Assembly: GCF_014203535.1 (NCBI RefSeq) | Contig: NZ_JACHJI010000001.1 | Span: forward strand, 248,001-312,000 | Direction of reading: 5' to 3' | Length of the DNA stretch: 64,000 nucleotides | Source of the DNA: Streptomyces griseomycini | GTDB lineage: Bacteria > Actinomycetota > Actinomycetes > Streptomycetales > Streptomycetaceae | In this document: in pieces, positions 10,090-18,524 of the stretch | Layout: the number at the start of each line of letters is the position of its first letter | How positions within the stretch are numbered: the first letter of the stretch is position 1 | Position numbers and translations under genes: made by a program | Notes under the pieces: generated by a model | Told to the model about the DNA's origin: nothing | Seen by the model: only the letters and a program-made list of their open reading frames with translations | The model's database searches: none

Positions 10090-11322
10090 GTGCGTCAACG
10101 TTCGCTCATCGCCATCACCGCCGCTCTGGCGGCGGGAGCACTCACCCTCACCGCCTGCGGCTCACGCGACGACGACGGCGGCGGCTCGGACTCCGGCAAC
10201 GGTGGCACCACCGTGGTCATCGGCGTCGACGCGCCACTGACCGGCGACCTGTCCGCGCTGGGCCTCGGCATCAAGAACTCCGTGGACCTCGCGGCGAAGA
10301 CCGCCAACAAGGAGAAGTACGTCGAGGGCGTCACCTTCAAGATCGAAGCGCTCGACGACCAGGGCCAGGCCTCCGTCGGCCAGCAGAACGCCACCAAGCT
10401 CGTCGCCAACGACGACGTCCTCGGCGTGGTCGGCCCGCTGAACTCCTCCGTCGGCGAGGCCATGCAGAAGGTCTTCGACACGGCCAAGCTGGTCGAGGTC
10501 TCCCCGGCCAACACCAACCCCGCCCTGACCCAGGGCGTGAACTGGCAGAAGGAGAAGGTCCGGCCGTACAAGTCGTACTTCCGCACCGCGACCACGGACG
10601 CCATCCAGGGCCCGTTCGCCGCGCAGTACGTCTACAACGACGCCAAGAAGAAGAAGGTCTTCGTCATCGACGACAAGAAGACCTACGGCGCCGGCCTCGC
10701 CGCCACCTTCACCGAGGAGTTCAAGAAGCTCGGCGGCAAGGTCGTCGGCACCGAGCACATCAACCCCGAGAGCAAGGACTTCAGCGCGGTCGCCACCAAG
10801 GTCAAGAACTCCGGCGCCGACGTCGTCTACTACGGCGGCGAGTACCCGCAGGCCGGCCCGCTGAGCAAGCAGATCAAGGAAGCCGGCGCCAAGATCCCGC
10901 TGGTCGGCGGTGACGGCATCTACAGCGCCGACTTCATCAAGCTGGCCGGCGCCGCGGGCACCGGCGACCTCGCCACCTCCGTCGGCGCGCCCGTCGAGGA
11001 ACTCCCCTCCGCCAAGGAATTCGTCGCCAACTACAAGGCCGCCGGGTACAAGGAGGCCTACGAGGCGTACGGCGGCTACTCCTACGACTCCGCCTGGGCG
11101 ATCATCGAGGCCGTCAAGAAGGTCGTCGAGGACAACGACGGAAAGCTCCCCGACGACGCCCGCGCCAAGGTCGTCGACGCCATGCAGAACGTCTCCTTCG
11201 ACGGAGTGACCGGCAAGGTCTCCTTCGACGAGTTCGGTGACGCCACCAACAAGCAGCTCACCGTGTACTCCGTCAAGGACGGCGCGTGGGGCACCGTGAA
11301 GTCCGGCACCTTCACCGGCTGA
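10090..11322 (+). CDS. livK: Branched-chain amino acid ABC transporter, substrate-binding lipoprotein
   Basis: The 410-residue lipoprotein captures Leu/Ile/Val-type ligands outside the membrane and hands them to LivHM. The signal peptide ends in lipobox LTAC with Cys23 as the lipidated residue, followed by an Asp/Gly/Ser-rich linker. The mature part is a type I periplasmic-binding fold: VVIGVDAPLTGDLSALG, then VVGPLNSSVG, then VFVIDDKKTYGAG. GTG 10090 is preferred to ATG 10063 because AAAGGA lies seven bases before it and the shorter protein starts with a normal signal peptide. It heads the livKHMGF cluster; ligand preference (amino acid, amide or other) is not certain from sequence. Confidence 0.92.
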   Translation: MRQRSLIAITAALAAGALTLTACGSRDDDGGGSDSGNGGTTVVIGVDAPLTGDLSALGLGIKNSVDLAAKTANKEKYVEGVTFKIEALDDQGQASVGQQNATKLVANDDVLGVVGPLNSSVGEAMQKVFDTAKLVEVSPANTNPALTQGVNWQKEKVRPYKSYFRTATTDAIQGPFAAQYVYNDAKKKKVFVIDDKKTYGAGLAATFTEEFKKLGGKVVGTEHINPESKDFSAVATKVKNSGADVVYYGGEYPQAGPLSKQIKEAGAKIPLVGGDGIYSADFIKLAGAAGTGDLATSVGAPVEELPSAKEFVANYKAAGYKEAYEAYGGYSYDSAWAIIEAVKKVVEDNDGKLPDDARAKVVDAMQNVSFDGVTGKVSFDEFGDATNKQLTVYSVKDGAWGTVKSGTFTG

Positions 11323-11347
11323 CCACCGCCCGCACCACTCCCACGAG

Positions 11348-11383
11348 CCGCGCGGGGCGCTGTTCCACTGGCGCCCCGCGCGG
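11348..11383 (+). terminator. Intercistronic hairpin between livK and livH
   Basis: A perfect 13-bp stem (CCGCGCGGGGCGC with its complement) and a 10-base loop lie in the 114-bp gap. It probably terminates most transcripts or protects the livK mRNA end, letting the binding protein be made in excess of the membrane parts. Confidence 0.7.
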
Positions 11384-11436
11384 ACTCGCATCCGGCCCCA
11401 TCCGTCGAACATTCCGAAAGTCTCGGAGGACATGCG

Positions 11437-12369
11437 GTGAACGAACTGCCGCAGCAGCTGGTCAACGGCCTGCTACTGGGATCCATGTACGGCCTGGTCG
11501 CCATCGGCTACACAATGGTCTACGGCATTGTCCAGCTCATCAACTTCGCCCACGGCGAGATCTTCATGGTCGGCGCCTTCGGCGCCCTCACGGTACATCT
11601 GTACCTCTTGCCCGACGGCACCTCCATCTGGGTCGCGCTGCCCCTGATGCTGCTCGGCGCCGTGATCGTCTCGGTCCTGGTCGCCATCGGGGCGGAACGG
11701 TTCGCCTACCGCCCCCTGCGCGGCGCGCCCCGCCTGGCCCCGCTCATCACCGCCATCGGACTCTCCCTCGCGCTGCAGCAGGCCGTCTGGGCCTTCTACC
11801 CCGAGGCGAAGTCCAAGCTGCCCTTCCCCCAGATCGAAGGCGGCCCCTTCAGCATCGGCGGCGCCACCATCCAGACCGGCGACATCTTCCTTCTCATCGC
11901 CGCCCCCGTCAGCATGGCCTTCCTCGCCTACTTCGTGATGCGCACCCGCACCGGGCGTGGCATGCAGGCCACCGCGCAGGACCCGGACACCGCAAAGCTC
12001 ATGGGCGTCAACACCGACCGCATCATCGTGATCGCCTTCGCCCTCGGCGCCGTCTTCGCCGCCGTCGGAGGTGTCGCCAGCGGCCTCAAGTACGGCCAGA
12101 TCGACTTCAAGATGGGCTTCATCCTCGGCCTCAAGGCCTTCACCGCGGCGGTCCTCGGCGGCATCGGCAACATCTACGGCGCCATGATCGGCGGTGTGGT
12201 CCTCGGCGTCGTCGAAACCCTGGCCACCGCCTACATCGCCGACATCCCCGGCCTGGACAAGTTCGGCAGCCAGTCCTGGGCCGAGGTCTGGGCCTTCATC
12301 CTCCTCATCCTCGTGCTGCTGTTCAGGCCACAGGGCCTGCTCGGCGAACGCGTTGCGGACAGGGCGTGA
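11437..12369 (+). CDS. livH: Branched-chain amino acid ABC transporter permease LivH
   Basis: A 310-residue permease with about eight transmembrane helices. Family signatures are LINFAHGEIFMVGAF near residues 35-50 and VLGGIGNIYGAMIGG near 230, the cytoplasmic loop that docks on the ATPases. GTG 11437 follows GGAGGA by six bases; an ATG five bases earlier is out of frame. livM starts five bases after its stop. Confidence 0.93.
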   Translation: MNELPQQLVNGLLLGSMYGLVAIGYTMVYGIVQLINFAHGEIFMVGAFGALTVHLYLLPDGTSIWVALPLMLLGAVIVSVLVAIGAERFAYRPLRGAPRLAPLITAIGLSLALQQAVWAFYPEAKSKLPFPQIEGGPFSIGGATIQTGDIFLLIAAPVSMAFLAYFVMRTRTGRGMQATAQDPDTAKLMGVNTDRIIVIAFALGAVFAAVGGVASGLKYGQIDFKMGFILGLKAFTAAVLGGIGNIYGAMIGGVVLGVVETLATAYIADIPGLDKFGSQSWAEVWAFILLILVLLFRPQGLLGERVADRA

Positions 12370-12374
12370 CACCG

Positions 12375-14201
12375 ATGACCACACAGACCACCGCTTCCAC
12401 CACCGCGGCCGCCCCCGCCGCGACCACGCCCACCGGCCTCATCGGCATCCCCCCGCACATCGGCCGCGCCCTCGCCACCGGCGGCAGCGTCCTCGCCGTC
12501 ATCTCCACGTTCCTCGCGTGGACCTGGACCTCCGCGTTCCCCGGCAACCTCACCGTCTACGGCTACCCCGGCGGCCTCCAGGTCCTCGTCCTCGTGGGCG
12601 GCGCGCTCGCCACCCTGTTCGCACTCGCCTCCTACGGCGTCAAGGGACTGGGCTGGCTCACCCCGGCCGGCGCCGACGCGGCCGTCAAGTACGCCACGCT
12701 CGGCACCTTCGCCACCGCCTGGTACACCGTCCTCGCGATCAGCTTCGACCTCGGCGGCCTCGTCAACCTGGAACCCGGTGGCTACGTCGTCGCCGCCGCC
12801 ACGCTGATAGCCCTCCTCGGCGCCCTCGCCCTTCCCTTCGAGCGGCCCGAACCCGACCCGTTCGACCCGGACGACACCGGCTGGGAGCGGTTCAAGCACA
12901 ACACCGGCCACAACCTGGCCATCCTCCGGGCGGCCTTCGCCGCCGGCAGCCCGCGCCCCGTACGCGCGCTGCCGTCCTACGCCGAGATCCTGATCATCGT
13001 CGCCGTCCTCGCCCTCGCCCTGGTCGTCTTCACCTACGGCATCGGCACCGAGTACGACGAACTCTTCGTCGGCTTCCTGATCACCGCCGGGTTCGGATTC
13101 AGCGCCCTGCACCGCTCCGGCCTGATCACCCAGGCCTCACAGATCACCGCACGGCACCAGAACATCACCGTCTGCGGCGCCTTCATCGCGGCTGCCTGCT
13201 TCCCCTTCACCCAGACCGACGACCAGTACGCCACGCTCGGCGTCTACATCCTCATCTTCGCCACGGTCGCCCTCGGCCTGAACATCGTCGTCGGCCTCGC
13301 CGGCCTGCTCGACCTCGGGTACGTCGCCTTCCTCGGCGTCGGCGCCTACGCGGCCGCCCTCGTCTCCGGCTCCCCCAGCTCGCCGTTCGGCGTCCACTTC
13401 CCCTTCTGGGCCGCCGTGCTCGTCGGGGCCGTCGCCTCCCTCGTCTTCGGCGTGCTCATCGGCGCCCCGACGCTGCGGCTGCGCGGCGACTACCTCGCCA
13501 TCGTCACCCTCGGCTTCGGTGAGATCTTCCGCATCGCGGTCAACAACACCGACGGCACCTCGGGTCCGGACCTCACCAACGGCTCCAACGGCATCGCGTC
13601 CATCCCGGACCTGAAGATCCTCGGCTTCGACCTCGGGGTCCAGCACGAGATCGCCGGCTTCACCATCGGCCGGTTCGCGAACTACTTCTTCCTGATGCTG
13701 CTCATCACGGCCGTCGTCGTCCTGGTCTTCCGGCGCAGCGGCGACTCCCGCATCGGCCGTGCCTGGGTCGCCATCCGCGAGGACGAGACCGCGGCGCTCG
13801 CCATGGGCATCAACGGCTTCCGCGTCAAGCTCATCGCCTTCGCCGTCGGCGCCACCCTCGCCGGTCTCGCCGGAACCGTCCAGGCACACGTCACCTACAC
13901 CGTGACGCCCGAGCAGTACCTGTTCGCCGGCACCACCCCGCCCAACTCCGCCTTCCTGCTCGCCGCGGTCGTGCTCGGCGGCATGGGCACCATCGCCGGA
14001 CCCCTCATCGGGGCCGCGCTGCTCTTCCTGATCCCCAACAAGCTCCAGTTCCTGGGTGACTTCCAGCTCCTCGCCTTCGGCATCGCGCTCGTCCTGCTGA
14101 TGCGCTTCCGTCCCGAGGGCCTCATCCCCAACCGGCGCCGCCAACTGGAGTTCCACGAAGAGGACGACGCGCCCGCAGTCCTGAGCAAGACAGGGGCCTG
14201 A
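12375..14201 (+). CDS. livM: Branched-chain amino acid ABC transporter permease LivM, extended
   Basis: At 608 residues this is clearly longer than a usual LivM (about 320-430). The C-terminal part from about residue 290 is a standard permease: LNIVVGLAGLLDLGYVAFLG, PTLRLRGDYLAIVTLGFGEI and VVLGGMGTIAGPLIG. The first 280 residues add a Thr/Ala-rich tail, then extra hydrophobic segments (for example STFLAWTWTSAFPG and AEILIIVAVLALALVVF) with a central acidic soluble stretch. A GTG at 12366 overlapping the livH stop is an alternative start; ATG 12375 has AGGG ten bases upstream. It forms the membrane channel with LivH. Confidence 0.92.
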   Translation: MTTQTTASTTAAAPAATTPTGLIGIPPHIGRALATGGSVLAVISTFLAWTWTSAFPGNLTVYGYPGGLQVLVLVGGALATLFALASYGVKGLGWLTPAGADAAVKYATLGTFATAWYTVLAISFDLGGLVNLEPGGYVVAAATLIALLGALALPFERPEPDPFDPDDTGWERFKHNTGHNLAILRAAFAAGSPRPVRALPSYAEILIIVAVLALALVVFTYGIGTEYDELFVGFLITAGFGFSALHRSGLITQASQITARHQNITVCGAFIAAACFPFTQTDDQYATLGVYILIFATVALGLNIVVGLAGLLDLGYVAFLGVGAYAAALVSGSPSSPFGVHFPFWAAVLVGAVASLVFGVLIGAPTLRLRGDYLAIVTLGFGEIFRIAVNNTDGTSGPDLTNGSNGIASIPDLKILGFDLGVQHEIAGFTIGRFANYFFLMLLITAVVVLVFRRSGDSRIGRAWVAIREDETAALAMGINGFRVKLIAFAVGATLAGLAGTVQAHVTYTVTPEQYLFAGTTPPNSAFLLAAVVLGGMGTIAGPLIGAALLFLIPNKLQFLGDFQLLAFGIALVLLMRFRPEGLIPNRRRQLEFHEEDDAPAVLSKTGA

Positions 14202-14206
14202 CCACC

Positions 14207-15136
14207 ATGACCACCGACACCACCACCAAGGACACCGCCCCGGGCGCGTCCGCCCCCGGCACCACCGTCCTCGACGCACGCGGCGTCACCATGCGCTTCG
14301 GCGGCCTCACCGCCGTCCGCGACGTCGACCTCACCGTCAGCAGCGGCGAGATCGTCGGCCTCATCGGGCCCAACGGCGCCGGCAAGACCACCTTCTTCAA
14401 CTGCCTCACCGGTCTCTACGTCCCCACCGAGGGCGAGGTCCGCTACAAGGGCAAGGTCCTGCCGCCCAAGTCCTTCAAGGTCACCGCCGCCGGCATCGCC
14501 CGGACGTTCCAGAACATCCGGCTGTTCGCCAACATGACCGTCCTCGAGAACGTCCTCGTCGGCCGCCACACCCGCACCAAGGAGGGCTTCTGGTCGGCCG
14601 TCCTGCGCGGACCCGGCTTCCACAAGGCCGAGGCGGCCTCCCGCGAACGCGCCACGGAGCTCCTGGAGTTCGTCGGCCTCGCCGCCAAGGCCGACCACCT
14701 CGCGCGCAACCTCCCCTACGGCGAACAGCGCAAGCTCGAGATCGCCCGCGCCCTGGCCAGCGAGCCCGGCCTGCTGCTCCTCGACGAGCCCACCGCCGGC
14801 ATGAACCCCCAGGAGACCCGGGCGGCCGAGGAACTCATCTTCGCCATCCGCGACCAGGGAACCGCCGTCCTCGTGATCGAGCACGACATGCGGTTCATCT
14901 TCAACCTCTGCGACCGCGTCGCCGTCCTCGTCCAGGGCCAGAAACTCATCGAGGGCGACCCCGCCACCGTCCAGGGCGACGAACGCGTCATCGCCGCCTA
15001 CATCGGTGAACCCCTGGAGAACGACCCCGGCGCCGCCGAGGCCGCCGAAGTCGAAGCCGCCGAGGCCGCGGCGGAGGCAGAGGCAGAGGACGAGGCCGCC
15101 ACGGACGCCGCGCCCGGCAAGGAGAACGACCGATGA
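14207..15136 (+). CDS. livG: Branched-chain amino acid ABC transporter ATPase LivG
   Basis: A 309-residue ATPase of the LivG type. Walker A is GPNGAGKT (about 55), the Q-loop follows IARTFQNIRLF, the signature is YGEQRKLEIARAL and Walker B is LLLLDEPTAG. The usual family length is about 255; here about 45 extra residues form an Ala/Glu-rich acidic tail (EAAEVEAAEAAAEAEAE), of unknown purpose and probably disordered or helical. It starts five bases after livM and overlaps livF by four bases. Confidence 0.94.
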   Translation: MTTDTTTKDTAPGASAPGTTVLDARGVTMRFGGLTAVRDVDLTVSSGEIVGLIGPNGAGKTTFFNCLTGLYVPTEGEVRYKGKVLPPKSFKVTAAGIARTFQNIRLFANMTVLENVLVGRHTRTKEGFWSAVLRGPGFHKAEAASRERATELLEFVGLAAKADHLARNLPYGEQRKLEIARALASEPGLLLLDEPTAGMNPQETRAAEELIFAIRDQGTAVLVIEHDMRFIFNLCDRVAVLVQGQKLIEGDPATVQGDERVIAAYIGEPLENDPGAAEAAEVEAAEAAAEAEAEDEAATDAAPGKENDR

Positions 15137-15849
15137 CCGCACTCCTCGAAGTCGAGGACCTCAAAGTCGCCTACGGCAAGATCCAGGCCGTCAAGGGCAT
15201 CTCGTTCAGCGTCGACGCCGGCGAAGTGGTCACCCTCATCGGCACCAACGGCGCCGGCAAGACCACCACCCTGCGCACGCTCTCCGGGCTCCTCAAGCCC
15301 GTCGGCGGCCAGATCAAGTTCAACGGCAAGTCGCTGAAGAAGGTCCCCGCCCACAAGGTCGTCTCCCTCGGGCTCGCCCACTCCCCCGAGGGGCGGCACA
15401 TCTTCCCCCGCATGACGATCGAGGACAACCTCCGCCTCGGCGCCTTCCTCCGCAGCGACAAGGCGGGCATCGAGAAGGACATCCAGCGCGCCTACGACCT
15501 CTTCCCCATCCTCGGGGAACGCCGCAAGCAGGCCGCCGGAACCCTCTCCGGCGGAGAGCAGCAGATGCTCGCCATGGGCAGGGCCCTCATGTCCCAGCCC
15601 AAGCTCCTGATGCTCGACGAACCCTCCATGGGCCTCTCGCCGATCATGATGCAGAAGATCATGGCGACCATCGCCGAGCTGAAGTCCCAGGGCACCACCA
15701 TCCTGCTCGTCGAGCAGAACGCCCAGGCCGCCCTCTCCCTCGCGGACCACGGCCACGTCATGGAGGTCGGCAACATCGTCCTCTCCGGCACCGGACAGGA
15801 CCTCCTGCACGACGAGTCCGTCCGCAAGGCCTACCTCGGCGAGGACTGA
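15133..15849 (+). CDS. livF: Branched-chain amino acid ABC transporter ATPase LivF
   Basis: The 238-residue second ATPase has Walker A GTNGAGKT, signature TLSGGEQQMLAMGRAL, Walker B LMLDEPSMGLSP and the H-loop region ILLVEQNAQAAL. It pairs with LivG to power LivHM. ATG 15133 overlaps the livG stop (ATGA), giving equimolar translation. It is the last gene of the operon; a strong hairpin follows. Confidence 0.95.
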   Translation: MTALLEVEDLKVAYGKIQAVKGISFSVDAGEVVTLIGTNGAGKTTTLRTLSGLLKPVGGQIKFNGKSLKKVPAHKVVSLGLAHSPEGRHIFPRMTIEDNLRLGAFLRSDKAGIEKDIQRAYDLFPILGERRKQAAGTLSGGEQQMLAMGRALMSQPKLLMLDEPSMGLSPIMMQKIMATIAELKSQGTTILLVEQNAQAALSLADHGHVMEVGNIVLSGTGQDLLHDESVRKAYLGED

Positions 15850-15871
15850 CCCCGCCCCCGCGGACACGACG

Positions 15872-15908
15872 AGGCCCGCGCCCCCTGCCGTGCAGGGAGC
15901 GCGGGCCT
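15872..15908. terminator. Bidirectional terminator between livF and the ANTAR regulator
   Basis: AGGCCCGCGC (15872-15881) pairs with GCGCGGGCCT (15899-15908), and the inside pairs further (CCTGC with GCAGG). It lies between the convergent genes and can serve both. Confidence 0.8.
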
Positions 15909-15926
15909 TCCGCACACCGACCGGGC

Positions 15927-16583
15927 CTAGCCCTTCGACGCCTTCTTCTCCTCCGCGTCGTCGATGACCGCCTGCGCCACCTGCTGCATCGACATCCGCC
16001 GGTCCATCGACGTCTTCTGGATCCACCGGAACGCCGCCGGCTCCGTCAGCCCGTACTGCGTCTGCAGCACCGACTTCGCCCGGTCCACCAGCTTGCGCGT
16101 CTCCAGCCGCTGGCTCAGGTCCGCGACCTCGCGCTCCAGTTCCTTCAGCTCCGTGAACCGGGACACCGCCATCTCGATGGCCGGAACCACGTCGCTCTTG
16201 CTGAACGGCTTCACCAGGTACGCCATCGCCCCCGCGTCCCGCGCCCGCTCCACCAGCTCGCGCTGCGAGAACGCGGTCAGCATCAGCACCGGGGCGATGC
16301 GCTCCTCGGCGATCTTCTCCGCCGCGGAGATGCCGTCCAGCTTCGGCATCTTCACGTCGAGGATCACCAGGTCGGGCCGGTGCTCGCGGGCCAGCTCGAT
16401 CGCCTGCTCACCGTCACCGGCCTCACCGACGACGGAGTAGCCCTCCTCCTCCAGCATCTCCTTGAGGTCGAGCCGGATCAGGGCCTCGTCCTCGGCGATC
16501 ACGACACGGGTCGTCATCGGAGGAACGTGCGACTTGTCGTCATCGGGCACGTCTACGGGCTGGGGCGACTCGGGGGCGCTCAC
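15927..16583 (-). CDS. pdtaR: ANTAR-domain response regulator (PdtaR type)
   Basis: A 218-residue two-domain regulator. The receiver (about 25-145) has acidic residues Glu31/Asp32, phospho-acceptor Asp76 (LVILDVKMP) and Lys125 (YLVKPFS). The C-terminal ANTAR domain (about 155-210, DRAKSVLQTQYGLTEPAAF) binds paired hairpins in nascent RNA and prevents termination. In actinobacteria this protein is partnered with the kinase PdtaS; no kinase gene is adjacent. GTG 16583 has AGGAG five bases upstream. About 25 residues precede the receiver, more than in mycobacterial PdtaR. Confidence 0.9.
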   Translation of the reverse strand: MSAPESPQPVDVPDDDKSHVPPMTTRVVIAEDEALIRLDLKEMLEEEGYSVVGEAGDGEQAIELAREHRPDLVILDVKMPKLDGISAAEKIAEERIAPVLMLTAFSQRELVERARDAGAMAYLVKPFSKSDVVPAIEMAVSRFTELKELEREVADLSQRLETRKLVDRAKSVLQTQYGLTEPAAFRWIQKTSMDRRMSMQQVAQAVIDDAEEKKASKG

Positions 16584-16616
16584 GTGGGCTCCTTGGTGCG
16601 GGGCAGGCCGGTACTG

Positions 16617-16647
16617 CTGACAAGAGCGTACCCAGCTGCGGTAAGGT
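16617..16647 (+). promoter_or_regulatory. Possible promoter of the tRNA gene
   Basis: CTGACA (16617-16622) and TAAGGT (16642-16647) lie 19 bp apart, about 42 bp before the mature tRNA 5' end. The spacing is slightly long. Confidence 0.45.
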
Positions 16648-16688
16648 GGGTGCACGGCGGGTGACTGCCGACCTTCGTTTCGAAGGGC

Positions 16689-16761
16689 GCCCCGGTAGCC
16701 CAGCGGTAGAGGCAATGGTCTCAAACACCATCCAGCGTCGGTTCGAATCCGACCCGGGGTA
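16689..16761 (+). tRNA. tRNA with anticodon CAA (nominal Leu), class I shape
   Basis: The 73-nt sequence folds as a cloverleaf: acceptor GCCCCGG with CCGGGGT (first pair G-U), D arm with GGTAG loop and only three good pairs, anticodon stem ATGGT/ACCAT around loop CTCAAAC, and T arm GTCGG-TTCGAAT-CCGAC. The discriminator is A and no CCA is encoded. The anticodon CAA reads UUG. A leucine tRNA should have a long variable arm, but here only five bases (CCAGC) lie between the anticodon and T stems, which is the layout of class I tRNAs. The D arm also has one extra base. It may be a divergent or inactive tRNA. Confidence 0.75.
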
Positions 16762-16844
16762 CTTTTCCTCCGTATCCAAGGTCATCACCCGAACAGCGGA
16801 TCTTCACCTTCTCGTGAGCCCGCCCTCCTCCGGTCCCCTCCGGT

Positions 16845-18269
<1,425 letters not shown>

Positions 18270-18275
18270 GATTCG

Positions 18276-18281
18276 AGCCTA
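18276..18281 (-). promoter_or_regulatory. -10 box of leaderless pyk transcript
   Basis: TAGGCT on the minus strand ends six bases before the pyk ATG at 18269. It is identical to the hexamer before chorismate mutase, trpM and the TIGR03085 gene. Confidence 0.5.
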
Positions 18282-18341
18282 GGGCTTACCGGCGGGTAGC
18301 GATTCGGTGGCGCGTGACGACCCAACGGCCTGCCGGTGAAA

Positions 18342-18355
18342 GCTTGTTGACAAGC
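18342..18355. promoter_or_regulatory. Palindrome in the pyk / 5'-nucleotidase divergent region
   Basis: GCTTGT-TG-ACAAGC is a perfect 6+6 palindrome, AT-rich for this genome, containing a TTGACA hexamer. It sits between divergent genes and is a candidate operator. No known regulator site is matched. Confidence 0.35.
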
Positions 18356-18524
18356 CTTGAAGTGCGCGCCGGGCCGCTCCGGCGAACGTGCGGGGAGTGT
18401 GCCGGCGTCGGTCACCGGATCGCAACCTGGGAAGTCTGTTCGAGGTCGGCGTGTTCAGGTCAGAATCGTCGCGCGAATCTACGCGCGTTGTTCCTTGTTG
18501 TCCGTCGTCCGAGGAGAGCCTGAC

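Noticed and set aside
18438..18463. PHO box upstream of the 5'-nucleotidase (two GTTC repeats)
   Set aside because: The repeats are 15 bp apart instead of 11 and do not match the GTTCACC unit well.
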